Assembly (NCBI RefSeq): GCF_000308475.2
Contig: NZ_BAFT02000072.1
Span: forward strand, 1 to 64,000
Direction of reading: 5' to 3'
Source of the DNA: Nocardia brasiliensis NBRC 14402
GTDB lineage: Bacteria > Actinomycetota > Actinomycetes > Mycobacteriales > Mycobacteriaceae
DNA length: 64,000 nucleotides
In this document: piece by piece, positions 25,995 through 34,344 of the stretch
How positions within the stretch are numbered: position 1 is the first letter of the stretch
How the letters are laid out: each line of letters begins with the position of its first letter
Program-made: the position numbers and the translations under genes
Notes under the pieces: model-generated
Told to the model about the DNA's origin: nothing
Seen by the model: only the letters and a program-made list of their open reading frames with translations
Database searches by the model: none

Positions 25995-27305
25995 TCACCG
26001 AGGCGATTCATCGATCCTCTCCCTGTTGAAGTAGGCGAGGGCGAGGGCCAGGGTGGTCAGGATGGTCAGCGTGGTGAGTGTGGTCGAGAGCGGGGCGGGT
26101 AGAGAATTTCGTAACGTGAGAGCCGCGGCGGCCGTGGTGACGGTCGCCGCGAGGCCGGTGATGGCAGTGACGAGGTGACGAGGGCGGGCGGATATGCCGC
26201 GGATGGCCCGAGGCGGTCGATTGGTGGTCGGCAGCGGTTGGGTGATCAGTGCGTACACCGACAGTATTGCCGTGAACGCGACGTAGCCGAGGCCCGCCGT
26301 CGGCGGGAAGCCCTGAGCATCCGGTGATGTCTTCAACAGCAGATAGCCGATGTCGGAGGCCGCTGCGGCCAAGAGCGCGGTGGCGAGGAAGGCCGAGCCG
26401 ACGATCCTGCGACCGCAGATCAGTGGTCCGAACGCAGCCAGGCTCAGGGTGATGTCCGTGGCGGGATAGAGGGCGAACACAAGCGTCAGGGTGGACTCGA
26501 CGTCGCGGTTCAAGGCGACGAGCAACCACAAGACCGCCGCATACGCCCCGCAGAACATGCAGAAGTAAGTGACCGCGTTGTCGATATCGCTGCGTACGCT
26601 GGCGATGCCGAGTCGCCTGGCGCGGATCCACAGCGCCGCGGCCAAGAAGACCGGCATCGCGAGAAAACCGACGTCGTGCAGGTGCCCCGGCGGCATGTCC
26701 TGACCCTGGATATTCCGAGCCACGAACCACGCCACCTGCCCGCCGGTCCACGCGGCGACCGCGGCGAGCAACAGCCCGAAGTAACCGGTGTTGAGGCGAT
26801 CGCCACGTCGACGGAACAGCCACACCCGCACCAGAAGGATCGCCACCGCTGAGCTTCCGAACACTATCTGCGATAGGTCAGTGATAGCGAGCGCGTGTTC
26901 CCCATTGGTGTCGATGGCCTGGACCACGGCGATAATGACCATGCTCACGCACAGCATCAAGCCCAGCAGCAGCAACCCGATCCGCAACACTGGCGCTGGC
27001 GGTTCGCCCTGCCCGGTCGCCACGGCCGGCCCCGATTCGTCGGCAGAGGGGGCCGGCGCGGACGCGCATTCCCACAGTTGGCGCACGCGGGCCGCGTCCG
27101 CTCCCAGCACTCGGGCGACCTGCTCGACTATCGGCCAGGACGGCAGCGGCGCGCCCGGGTTGAAGACCCGCGCGATCGTGGTGTGGCTGTAGTGGGTGTC
27201 GGAAGCGATTGCTCGTAAACTCGGCGCCCCCCTGGATTGGCGCACCCTTGCCAGGTAGTCCGCCAATTCGTGATGTGCGTCATTATCGTCGTTCAGGGGT
27301 GCCAT
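25995..27305 (-). CDS. XRE-type HTH protein with multi-pass membrane domain
   Basis: A 436-residue protein joining a cytoplasmic helix-turn-helix (residues about 10-65: LADYLARVRQSRGAPSLRAIASDTHYSHTTIARVFNPG) to a membrane domain of about ten helices starting near residue 105 (LRIGLLLLGLMLCVSMVII). A membrane-bound transcription factor, or a sensor whose HTH binds something else, is possible. The ATG at 27305 is chosen because the HTH begins soon after it; an in-frame extension to 27548 would overlap the divergent gene. No partner gene is adjacent. No function is known to me for this architecture. Confidence 0.75.
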   Translation of the reverse strand: MAPLNDDNDAHHELADYLARVRQSRGAPSLRAIASDTHYSHTTIARVFNPGAPLPSWPIVEQVARVLGADAARVRQLWECASAPAPSADESGPAVATGQGEPPAPVLRIGLLLLGLMLCVSMVIIAVVQAIDTNGEHALAITDLSQIVFGSSAVAILLVRVWLFRRRGDRLNTGYFGLLLAAVAAWTGGQVAWFVARNIQGQDMPPGHLHDVGFLAMPVFLAAALWIRARRLGIASVRSDIDNAVTYFCMFCGAYAAVLWLLVALNRDVESTLTLVFALYPATDITLSLAAFGPLICGRRIVGSAFLATALLAAAASDIGYLLLKTSPDAQGFPPTAGLGYVAFTAILSVYALITQPLPTTNRPPRAIRGISARPRHLVTAITGLAATVTTAAAALTLRNSLPAPLSTTLTTLTILTTLALALAYFNRERIDESPR

Positions 27306-27495
27306 TTCACCAGTGTAATCCCGAGTAACTGGCGGTTGAGCTGCGTAAACCAGTGCCCGAGCAGGTTGCTTTCCATCTATCGGCGATGTTGAAGTCTTTG
27401 GCATATCGCACAAGCATTTCCTTGCAGTCGACCAGTGGCGAACACATGCACCTGGTGGTAGCCGGGAATTAGCCACACCTGAGGAGTATCTCTCG

Positions 27496-28377
27496 ATGAA
27501 AAAGATTCTGTGTGTTGCGACCGGTAGCGTGTGTATCGCTGCGGCCACGTCCTTGGTCCTTCAGACGGCCACGGCCAATGCCGACGTCATCATCTACAAC
27601 AACCCCCCAGCGGCGGCACCGGCCAACCCGATGCCGCCCCTGATGAACCTGCCGGTGGCCCCGCCCTCGTGGTCGAATCTCGATGACGGCCGCACGACCC
27701 TGCCCGGTAACCCCCGCACGACATCGAATACGGAGAGCGGCGAGCTGTCCGAGGCCGAACTCGACCAACTGCACGACGACGCGGTCCGCGACGGCGCCGT
27801 CGACGGTGCGGCCACCGGCGGAGTCAACGGCACGGCCCTCGGCGCCGCCGACGGCGCCGTGATCGGTGCGGGAGTCGGCGCCGCCACCGGCGCCGCAGCC
27901 GGTCTGGTGGCCGGGCCGGCTATCGGCGCGCTCACCGGCATGGGCCTCGGCTGCGTCGTCGGCTTGCCGGCACTGCTCATCGGATGCCTGCCCGGTGCCG
28001 TTATCGGCGGCATCATCGTCGGTGTGGCCGGGACCGTGTACGGCCCCGTCATCGGTGCGGGCGCCGGCGCCGCAGTCGGTGCCGGCGTGGGTGCTGCGAT
28101 CGGCGGAGCGATCGGTGGGCCCATCGGCGAGATGAACGGAGCCGACACCGGTGCGGCGACCGCGGACTCCCAGGCCAACCTGCAGCGCTCCCGCCAGGCC
28201 GGCCAGGGAAAGCCCGTTGCGGCGCATGTTGTGGACGCTGCGGCGGTGACCGCGCCCGAGGCGCTTGCGCCGGTGGCCGCTCCACTGCCCGTGCCCGCTG
28301 AGATCAGCGCCATGATTCCCCGCGATGTCGTCGACATGATCCCGACGGACGCGGCCGCCCTCATCGGCCTGCGCTGA
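27496..28377 (+). CDS. Exported glycine-zipper protein
   Basis: A 293-residue protein with a Sec signal peptide (MKKILCVATGSVCIAAATSLVLQTATANA, cleavage after ANA). A proline-rich segment follows, then residues about 100-220 are a long glycine/alanine zipper with GxxxG spacing (GAVIGAGVGAATGAAAGLVAG, GAVIGGIIVGVAGTVYGPVIGAGAGAAVG), which usually packs in membranes or oligomers. One CVVGLPALLIGC segment could form a disulfide. The C terminus is hydrophobic and short. It is likely a cell-envelope protein of the mycolate-containing outer layer; no catalytic motif is visible. A strong terminator follows. Confidence 0.75.
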   Translation: MKKILCVATGSVCIAAATSLVLQTATANADVIIYNNPPAAAPANPMPPLMNLPVAPPSWSNLDDGRTTLPGNPRTTSNTESGELSEAELDQLHDDAVRDGAVDGAATGGVNGTALGAADGAVIGAGVGAATGAAAGLVAGPAIGALTGMGLGCVVGLPALLIGCLPGAVIGGIIVGVAGTVYGPVIGAGAGAAVGAGVGAAIGGAIGGPIGEMNGADTGAATADSQANLQRSRQAGQGKPVAAHVVDAAAVTAPEALAPVAAPLPVPAEISAMIPRDVVDMIPTDAAALIGLR

Positions 28378-28404
28378 CCCCACGCGCCGAAGACAAGGAG
28401 GGGA

Positions 28405-28437
28405 GGAAGGGAACCACCACTGCGGTGGTTCCCTTCC
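28405..28437 (+). terminator. Strong hairpin terminator
   Basis: AAGGGAACCACC and GGTGGTTCCCTT form a perfect 12-bp stem, extended to 14 bp by flanking G-C pairs, with a 5-base loop. It lies 27 bp after the glycine-zipper gene and between convergent genes. There is no T-tract, which is common in actinobacteria. Confidence 0.8.
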
Positions 28438-28595
28438 CACGCTGAACACACCCTGGTGACCGTCTACCCGGCACCGGGCACCGCGCGATCCGGACGCCGC
28501 CGACGACTGAAACCTGTTGCTACGCCGACGATTTCCTGCATGCCCGAAGTTCTCGGCCGAGTATCTTTCGGCGTTGTGCAATCGGCCGCGGATGG

Positions 28596-29456
28596 TCAGT
28601 GCAGGGGTGCGAGGGTGTCGGAGTGGGCGAGCAGCGCGTCGAGCCGCCCGCGGTTGTCGTCATCGACGGGAGTCCACACGGTGAGGATGGTGTCGGGGGT
28701 GGCGGGTAGTTCCATGCGGGTCAGCGTGAGCGCCAGCTCCCCGGCGCTGGGGTGGCGGTAGATCATGGTTTGGGTGGGTGGGGCGGCGACGTCGCGGGTG
28801 GCCCACAGGCGGGTGAATTCCGGGCTGGCGGTGGCGAGTCCGCGAATCAGGTCGGTCCAGGCGGGGTCGTGCAGGTGGTGGGCGAAGTCGGCGCGGAACG
28901 AGGCGACCATGTGCGGCAGGCCGGCGTCCCGGTTGACGAAGCAGCGGGCTTCGGCGGGAGTGGTGAACAACTCCCACAACACGTTGCGGGAGCCCTCGGG
29001 GGCGGTCAGGCGCGGCCATAGCGCCGCGGCGGCGGCGTTGTGGCCCAACAGGTCCCAGCGGGTGTTGATCGCTGCGGCCGGATACGCGGTGATGGCGTCG
29101 AGGATCGATTGCACGGTGGGGGTGAGCGCTTCGGCACGGGTGGCGGTGGCCGGGATCGGAACCTCGGCCAGACGGTAGAGGTGGGCGCGTTCGGCGCCGT
29201 CCAGGCGCAGCGCGGCGGCGATGGCGTCGAGGACCTGCGCGCCGACATTGATCCGGCGGCCCTGTTCGAGCCAGGTGTACCAGGTGACCGACACCCCAGC
29301 CAGTCCGGCGACCTCCTCGCGGCGCAATCCTGGTGTCTTGCGCCGCAATCCCGGTGCCAGCCCGACCTGGACGGGGGACAGCCGGTCGCGGCGGCTGCGT
29401 AGGAAGGCGGCCAGTTCGGTACGGCGAGGCGAGGCGGAGACGGTCACGGCGTCCAT
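28596..29456 (-). CDS. MmyB-type HTH transcriptional regulator
   Basis: A 286-residue regulator. Residues 10-80 contain the XRE helix-turn-helix (LAAFLRSRRDRLSP, TPGLRREEVAGLAGVSVTWYTWLEQGR); the rest matches the MmyB-like ligand-binding domain (YPAAAINTRWDLLGHNAAAAALWP, HPSAGELALTLTRMELP). Members often bind a fatty-acyl ligand and control a divergent metabolic gene. Starts at 29456, 29459 and a GTG at 29468 are all possible; none has a clear ribosome site. It is divergent from the thioesterase/acyltransferase pair. Confidence 0.85.
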   Translation of the reverse strand: MDAVTVSASPRRTELAAFLRSRRDRLSPVQVGLAPGLRRKTPGLRREEVAGLAGVSVTWYTWLEQGRRINVGAQVLDAIAAALRLDGAERAHLYRLAEVPIPATATRAEALTPTVQSILDAITAYPAAAINTRWDLLGHNAAAAALWPRLTAPEGSRNVLWELFTTPAEARCFVNRDAGLPHMVASFRADFAHHLHDPAWTDLIRGLATASPEFTRLWATRDVAAPPTQTMIYRHPSAGELALTLTRMELPATPDTILTVWTPVDDDNRGRLDALLAHSDTLAPLH

Positions 29457-29503
29457 CATCGGCCACACCCGGCAGGGATGCCAGACGGTTGCCGGGTGCT
29501 GGC

Positions 29504-29524
29504 GACACCAGTGTCACCAGTGTC
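29504..29524. promoter_or_regulatory. GTGTC repeat operator between MmyB and thioesterase genes
   Basis: GACAC (29504-29508), GTGTC (29511-29515) and GTGTC (29520-29524) make one tight inverted pair and one direct repeat about one helical turn apart, inside the divergent promoter region. Binding by the adjacent regulator is inferred from position. Confidence 0.45.
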
Positions 29525-29601
29525 TTGGTACCGGTGCCGCGACCCCGGCAAGCTGCGATCCGCACCATTCGACATCCCCTATGACGAGGAGTCCACCTGT
29601 C

Positions 29602-30087
29602 ATGACCGAAACAGACACGCCCGCAACAGCGTCCCCGCAGACGAGGTCCTCGGATGCGACTGGCACCACGCAGTTCACGTTGCGATTCGCGGTGCGCAGC
29701 TACGAGCTCGACACCAACCATCACTTGGCCTCAACGGTGTATCTGCAGTACGCCGAACACACTCGGTTCGCCTGCGGGCAGGCCGCGGGGCTGTCTCCGC
29801 AGCGGCTGCTGGCTGACGGGCTGGGGCCGATCAACCTCGAAACCACCGTGCGCCACCACGCCGAGTTGCGCGCCGACGACACTGTCGATGTGACATGCGT
29901 GTTCGTGTGGGGTCCGGGCAAGACCCATCGCGTCGAACACACGTTGACCAAACCCGACGGCACCTTGGTCGCCGAGGTGCACAGTGTCAGCGGCTTGCTG
30001 GATATGCGGACCCGACGCATGGTCGCCGACCCCGCCCGAGAATTGCGTTCGCGCGCCACCGACCCGGCGCTGCTGGGGCTGGCGTGA
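29602..30087 (+). CDS. Hotdog-fold acyl thioesterase
   Basis: A 161-residue protein of the 4-hydroxybenzoyl-CoA thioesterase/FatA-like superfamily. After a variable 28-residue leader, the fold starts with FRLAVRSYELDT-like strand residues and the hallmark helix NHHLASTVYLQYAEHTRFACG; further strands are NLETTVRHHAELRADDTVDV and HRVEHTLTKPDGTLVAEVHSVSGLLD. It probably hydrolyses or holds an acyl thioester. The ATG at 29602 has GAGGAG upstream. Its stop overlaps the next start as GTGA, coupling it to the acyltransferase gene. Confidence 0.8.
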   Translation: MTETDTPATASPQTRSSDATGTTQFTLRFAVRSYELDTNHHLASTVYLQYAEHTRFACGQAAGLSPQRLLADGLGPINLETTVRHHAELRADDTVDVTCVFVWGPGKTHRVEHTLTKPDGTLVAEVHSVSGLLDMRTRRMVADPARELRSRATDPALLGLA

Positions 30088-31361
30088 GCCGGTCCGCGCC
30101 AGCAGGAGTGGACAGCAGCACGCGACACCGGCTGGGACAGATCGATCACGGTTTCGTGCCGCGCAAACTCACCGTCAGCTATGTGGCGATCTGTACCGGG
30201 ACGGTCGATATCGCGCTGCTGCACACCGCCTTCGGGTTGTTGTGCCGCAAGTATCCGATGCTGACCGGCACGATCGAGATCACCGGCGACGAGTGCTGCC
30301 TCCGGATTCCCGGCGACGGCACCAGCGCGGCCGGCACCGACACTGTGGTGGGCCCGATCGCCGACTGGCTCGCCACCGCGGCACGTTCCCCCCTCGATCC
30401 TGCCCACAGCCTGGCGAAACTCACCATCGTCAGCGACCGCGACCGGACTGCGGTCGCGCTGCAGGTCAGTCACGCGATCAACGACGCCACCCTCGGCTTG
30501 GAGCTACTCGCGTTTTTCTGGCACACCGCCGCCACCCTCGCCAGGACCACCGCGTTCCCCGGCACCACTCCGGTCTACCCGCACAGTCTCGAACACGCCT
30601 ACCGTGCGCGGGGCTTGGCCTTGCCCGAGCTCGATCTCCCAGCGTCGGGCGCGGTACACAGCATCCCGGCCGCCGACCGCGGTGAAGGGGCAGGATTCGC
30701 GCCCGCGCCGGAAGGACGGATCACCCTGTCCCGGGCCGACACCGCCGCGCTACGCGCGCACGCGCGGGCAGCGGGCGTGACGCTGCACGCTCTGCTGACC
30801 GCGGCGATCGTGCGCGCCGAACGCGCGATCCACACCGAGTTCGGCGACGCCACCGATCTGCCGATGATCATGTTTCATCTGGTGGACCTGCGCGCCCACC
30901 TGTGGCCCGTGGCGCGAGCGGACGAGGTCACCAATGCGCTGGGATTCGCGCCGACGGTCACCGCCTGCGAGCCCGGCACCGACCTGGAAGTCCTTGCGGC
31001 CGAGGCCAAGACGCAGATCGTCGCCGGAATTCAGACCGGAGCGGCACTGACAGTTATGCGGGCCGCAGCGGGGAACGCCGCACACGGCGGACCGCGCAAG
31101 GGTGTGGGAAACTTCCTCACCAACTGGGGCGTGGTGCCCGACCTCGCCGTCCCGGCCGGGGTCGAGATCGTCGACTTCCACGGCTTCGCGACCTCCGAAC
31201 CGGTTTCCTGGGTCGGCTATTTCGTCTCCACCTTCGCCGGGCGCGCCAGCCTCGAGCTCGCCTTCTCCCCGCGATTCCATGCACCCGCGCAAATTGCCGC
31301 ACTGCGCGCGCTGATCTGCGCCAACCTCACCGAGCTGACGGTCCGCGCCCGGTCCCGGTAG
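30084..31361 (+). CDS. PapA-like acyltransferase
   Basis: A 425-residue protein of the condensation-domain superfamily resembling mycobacterial polyketide-associated acyltransferases. LGQIDHGFVPRKLT opens the fold; the catalytic motif is VSHAINDATLG, which keeps His and Asp of HxxxD but lacks the preceding His; later landmarks are LDLRAHLWPV-like VDLRAHL and GNFLTNWGVVPDL. PapA proteins esterify alcohols with acyl groups from thioesters in lipid assembly. The GTG at 30084 overlaps the thioesterase stop by four bases (GTGA), so the two are made together and probably act on the same acyl chain. Confidence 0.82.
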   Translation: MSRSAPAGVDSSTRHRLGQIDHGFVPRKLTVSYVAICTGTVDIALLHTAFGLLCRKYPMLTGTIEITGDECCLRIPGDGTSAAGTDTVVGPIADWLATAARSPLDPAHSLAKLTIVSDRDRTAVALQVSHAINDATLGLELLAFFWHTAATLARTTAFPGTTPVYPHSLEHAYRARGLALPELDLPASGAVHSIPAADRGEGAGFAPAPEGRITLSRADTAALRAHARAAGVTLHALLTAAIVRAERAIHTEFGDATDLPMIMFHLVDLRAHLWPVARADEVTNALGFAPTVTACEPGTDLEVLAAEAKTQIVAGIQTGAALTVMRAAAGNAAHGGPRKGVGNFLTNWGVVPDLAVPAGVEIVDFHGFATSEPVSWVGYFVSTFAGRASLELAFSPRFHAPAQIAALRALICANLTELTVRARSR

Positions 31362-31434
31362 CCGAGGCCCGGGCGCGCGCAGGCGTCGGACGTCGCGGAC
31401 CGCAAATCCTTAGTTTGGCAAACATCCCGAGTTA

Positions 31435-31457
31435 CGTTACAGTCACTCACTGTAACG
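31435..31457. promoter_or_regulatory. TetR operator upstream of the hydrolase operon
   Basis: CGTTACAGT (31435-31443) and ACTGTAACG (31449-31457) form a perfect 9-bp inverted repeat around five bases. The core TACAG-N7-CTGTAACGAAA recurs before the TetR gene at 33673, so the same regulator most likely binds both. Confidence 0.75.
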
Positions 31458-31520
31458 AAAGTAGGTGGCTCTCCCGCACCAGAGCGGGCGAGACCACCCT
31501 CGTTTGAAGGAGAGACATCC

Positions 31521-32321
31521 ATGAGCAACCACTTCGCCGTCTCGATCAAGGCCGCCCTTGCCTCCCTGGTGCCGGGCGCGCACACCGACCGTGCCGAGGA
31601 TGGGGCGCCGAAGCCGACAGTGGTGCTGGTGCACGGCGCGTTCGCGGACGCCTCCGGCTGGGCAGCCGTCGCCGCGCGGCTGCACCGGCGCGGGTTCCCG
31701 GTGATCGCGGTCCCGAACCCGCTTCGCGGCCTAGCCCACGACAGCGCCTACCTCCAAGGCTTGCTGGCCGGGATCGAGGGTCCGAAGATCCTGGTCGGGC
31801 ACTCCTACGCCGGCGCGGTCATCTCCAATGCCGCCCCCGCCATCGCCGACGTCACGGCGCTGGTGTTCGTCGCGGCGTTCGTCCCCGACACGGGCGAGGC
31901 GCTCGGCGGCCTCCTCGAAGCGCACGCCGACGCGTCGGTGCCGCCGCTGCCGCAGCAGGTGTTCCAGTACACCCGTCCCGACGGGTCGACCGGGACGGAG
32001 GTGTGGCTGGACCACGCCCGGTTCGCGAACGCGTTCGCCGCCGACGTCGACGCCGCCACCGCCGCCTACCTGGCGATCTCCCAGCGCCCGGTCGCCGCCG
32101 AGGCGTTCGGTGAACCGGCCACGGCCGCCGGATGGAAGACCATCCCCTCCTGGGCGCTGGTCGCGACCAAGGACCACGCCATCGCGCCGCGCCTGGAACG
32201 GTTCATGGCCAACCGCGCCGGCGCCACCGTCAGCGAGGTCGATTCCTCGCACGCGGTCATGCTCAGCCACCCCGACGCGGTCGTCGAGGTGATCGAGCAG
32301 GCGTATCAGGGCACCCGCTGA
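31521..32321 (+). CDS. Alpha/beta hydrolase
   Basis: A 266-residue hydrolase of the EstC/salicylate-esterase-like group. LVHGAFADASGW holds the oxyanion region, VGHSYAGAVISN the nucleophile serine, ATKDHAI the acid, and SSHAVMLSHPDAV the histidine. The first 30 residues are an extra N-terminal segment without a clear signal cleavage site. GAAGGAG precedes the ATG. It is first in an operon with an FMN reductase and a cupin under a TetR-type operator, suggesting a small-molecule detoxification or catabolic unit. Confidence 0.85.
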   Translation: MSNHFAVSIKAALASLVPGAHTDRAEDGAPKPTVVLVHGAFADASGWAAVAARLHRRGFPVIAVPNPLRGLAHDSAYLQGLLAGIEGPKILVGHSYAGAVISNAAPAIADVTALVFVAAFVPDTGEALGGLLEAHADASVPPLPQQVFQYTRPDGSTGTEVWLDHARFANAFAADVDAATAAYLAISQRPVAAEAFGEPATAAGWKTIPSWALVATKDHAIAPRLERFMANRAGATVSEVDSSHAVMLSHPDAVVEVIEQAYQGTR

Positions 32322-32343
32322 CCCGCGTTCGCTGCCGATGACC

Positions 32344-32364
32344 GGGGAGGGGACGCCCCTCCCC
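32344..32364 (+). terminator. Intra-operon hairpin
   Basis: GGGGAGGGG and CCCCTCCCC form a perfect 9-bp stem with a 3-base loop, 23 bp after the hydrolase stop and 45 bp before the FMN reductase start. With no T-tract it may reduce read-through or stabilise the upstream message. Confidence 0.5.
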
Positions 32365-32409
32365 GCCGCCACTACTACATCCTTCCCGCTGATCAGGAGT
32401 ACCACTATC

Positions 32410-32988
32410 ATGTCCGACCTGCGGTTTCTCGCCCTGTCCGGCAGCCTGCGCCGCGGCTCGCACAACACCGGCCTGCTGGCCGCGCTGGCCGCGCTCGCCC
32501 CCGCCGGAGTGACCATCGACCTCGACACCGACCTGGGTGCCCTGCCCCACTTCAACCAGGACCTCGAAACCGACCCACCCGCGGCGGTTGCCGAATTGCG
32601 GCAACGGGTAGCCGCCGCGGACGGGGTCCTGCTCGCCACCCCCGAATACAACTCCGCAATCCCGGGTGTACTGGGCAACGCCCTGGACTGGCTGTCGCGC
32701 CCCGCCACCGACCCTGCGCTGGGTGGGAAACCGGTCGCGATCCTGGGTGCGTCCCCGTCGCAGTTCGGCACCGCCCGCGCCCAGCTGGTCCTGCGCCAGA
32801 TCCTGCACCGCATCGGCGCTCCGGTGGTCGCCGGGCCCGAGGTGACCGTCTTCCGATCCCACCTGCGCCTCGACGCCACCGGCACGTTCGTCCCCGACGA
32901 GATCACCCGGACCCTGCTGCGCCAGCTGCTGGACGGCCTGATCGAGCTGGCCGAGCGGACCCGCGCAGTGCCCGCCCGCAGCGCCTGA
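32410..32988 (+). CDS. NADPH-dependent FMN reductase
   Basis: A 192-residue flavodoxin-fold quinone/azo-type reductase. The FMN phosphate loop is ALSGSLRRGSHNTGLL, and the isoalloxazine loop is ATPEYNSAIPGVLGNALDW, both classic for the family (chromate reductase/NQR-like). It may supply reduced flavin or reduce quinones two electrons at a time. The ATG at 32410 follows CAGGAG; the in-frame ATG at 32338 lies in the hairpin region and is rejected. It is the second gene of the TetR-controlled operon. Confidence 0.88.
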   Translation: MSDLRFLALSGSLRRGSHNTGLLAALAALAPAGVTIDLDTDLGALPHFNQDLETDPPAAVAELRQRVAAADGVLLATPEYNSAIPGVLGNALDWLSRPATDPALGGKPVAILGASPSQFGTARAQLVLRQILHRIGAPVVAGPEVTVFRSHLRLDATGTFVPDEITRTLLRQLLDGLIELAERTRAVPARSA

Positions 32989-33044
32989 CCCGTTCGCTGT
33001 CCGGCCACCACACCCCGCGCGCTCGCGCCCAGAGGAGAAAACCC

Positions 33045-33578
33045 ATGCCGCACACAATCATTCCGCCGTTCACCGTGGTCCGCCCGGGTGAAGGACGGCA
33101 CGTGCCGATCCCCGGGTTCGGTGCGGACTTCAAATTCGACACCTATCTGACCCACGGCGCGGTGTCGATGGTGGAGCACCCCTTCGCCGTCGGCCAGATC
33201 ACCCCACCGCACACCCATACCTTCGAAGACGAGTACTCGATCGTGCTGGAGGGCGAGATCGGGTTCCGCTGCGGGGACGCCGAGATCGTGCTCAGCCCCG
33301 GCGGGTACGTGCTGAAGCCGCGCGGTGAGATGCACGCCATGTGGAACGCGGGCACTGTGCCCGGCCGGATCGTCGAGATCATCGTCCCCGGCGGTTTCGA
33401 ACAGTACTTCGCCGAACTCGGTGACCTGCTGGCCGATGACGCGACGGCCCCCACCGCGTTCGACGATCTCGCGGCCCGGTACGGGCTGACCTATGGCCAC
33501 CCCGACTGGCTCGACGACGTCATCGCCCGCTACCACTTGGCCCCACCCACCCACGGCACCACCACCGCACACCGGTGA
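33045..33578 (+). CDS. Cupin-domain protein
   Basis: A 177-residue single-cupin protein. Motif 1 reads PPHTHTFEDEYSIVLEGEIG (two His and Glu metal ligands) and motif 2 reads LKPRGEMHAMWNAGTVPGR (third His). The C-terminal helices (FEQYFAELGDLL, then DDLAARYGLTYG) resemble quercetinase-like cupins of oxidative catabolic clusters. Substrate unknown. GAGGAG precedes the ATG. It ends 94 bp before the TetR gene. Confidence 0.85.
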   Translation: MPHTIIPPFTVVRPGEGRHVPIPGFGADFKFDTYLTHGAVSMVEHPFAVGQITPPHTHTFEDEYSIVLEGEIGFRCGDAEIVLSPGGYVLKPRGEMHAMWNAGTVPGRIVEIIVPGGFEQYFAELGDLLADDATAPTAFDDLAARYGLTYGHPDWLDDVIARYHLAPPTHGTTTAHR

Positions 33579-33631
33579 GAACGCAGGGGCACACCGATCG
33601 CCGTCCCGACGCCGCCCGCACCCGATGAAGG

Positions 33632-33656
33632 AATACAGTCGTGTCCTGTAACGAAA
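33632..33656. promoter_or_regulatory. TetR autoregulatory operator
   Basis: TACAG (33634-33638), seven bases, then CTGTAACGAAA (33646-33656), the same layout and right half as the operator at 31435-31457. It lies 17 bp before the TetR start, consistent with autorepression. Confidence 0.65.
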
Positions 33657-33672
33657 CACGATCGGGGAGGCC

Positions 33673-34320
33673 ATGACCCAGCGCAGCGCAGCCACCGACC
33701 ACCCGCAAGGCCGCCGTTCCGGCCCGCGCGGCGGACGTCCCCGCGACCCCGCCGTCGACGAGTCGATCCTCGTCGCCACGCGCCGCCGCCTGGTCACCGA
33801 CGGCTACATCGGCATGGCCCTGGGCGATATCGCCGCCGATGCCGGAGTCACCCGCCCCACTCTCTACCGGCGCTGGCCAGGCAAACTCGAACTCGTCATC
33901 GACGCCCTCGACTACGGCCTGCGCGCCCAGCTCGCCGCCACCCCACCCTTCCCGCTGGACGATATGACACCGGAAGAGGCGTTCACCGAGGCCATCCGCC
34001 GCGTCGACCCCTGCTACTACAACCCCGACGCCATCATCCTGCAGGGCGGATTCATCAGCGAAGCCGAACGCGTGCCCGAACTCCTCGCCCACGTCGTCAC
34101 CCGCGCCGTCGAACCCCGCGTCTCCCAGGTCGAAGACGTGCTGCGCCGGCTCATCGACCGCGGCGCAGTCCGCGCCGATACCGACACCCGCACCGTAGCG
34201 ACCATGGTCTTCGGCGCCTTCTTCGGCGCGTTCCTGCGCGGCGACGACACTGCCACCCGCGCCCGGCTGCCCGAACAGCTCGCCGCCGCCCTCTGGCCCG
34301 CCCTCACCACCCAGCCCTGA
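33673..34320 (+). CDS. TetR-family transcriptional regulator
   Basis: A 215-residue repressor. After a basic leader (RRSGPRGGRPRDP), the helix-turn-helix is MALGDIAADAGVTRPTLYRRWPGKLELV; the C-terminal domain (TetR_C-type, EPRVSQVEDVLRRLIDRGAVRADTDTRTVATMVFGAFFGAFL) binds an unknown ligand. The shared palindromes before it and before the hydrolase gene indicate that it controls the hydrolase-FMN reductase-cupin operon and itself. Confidence 0.9.
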   Translation: MTQRSAATDHPQGRRSGPRGGRPRDPAVDESILVATRRRLVTDGYIGMALGDIAADAGVTRPTLYRRWPGKLELVIDALDYGLRAQLAATPPFPLDDMTPEEAFTEAIRRVDPCYYNPDAIILQGGFISEAERVPELLAHVVTRAVEPRVSQVEDVLRRLIDRGAVRADTDTRTVATMVFGAFFGAFLRGDDTATRARLPEQLAAALWPALTTQP

Positions 34321-34344
34321 CCGCCGCCGCACCGCAACGCGGAG

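Noticed and set aside
31731..33797. A 688-residue minus-strand frame across three genes
   Set aside because: It covers the hydrolase, FMN reductase and cupin genes, all with strong motifs and ribosome sites on the plus strand.
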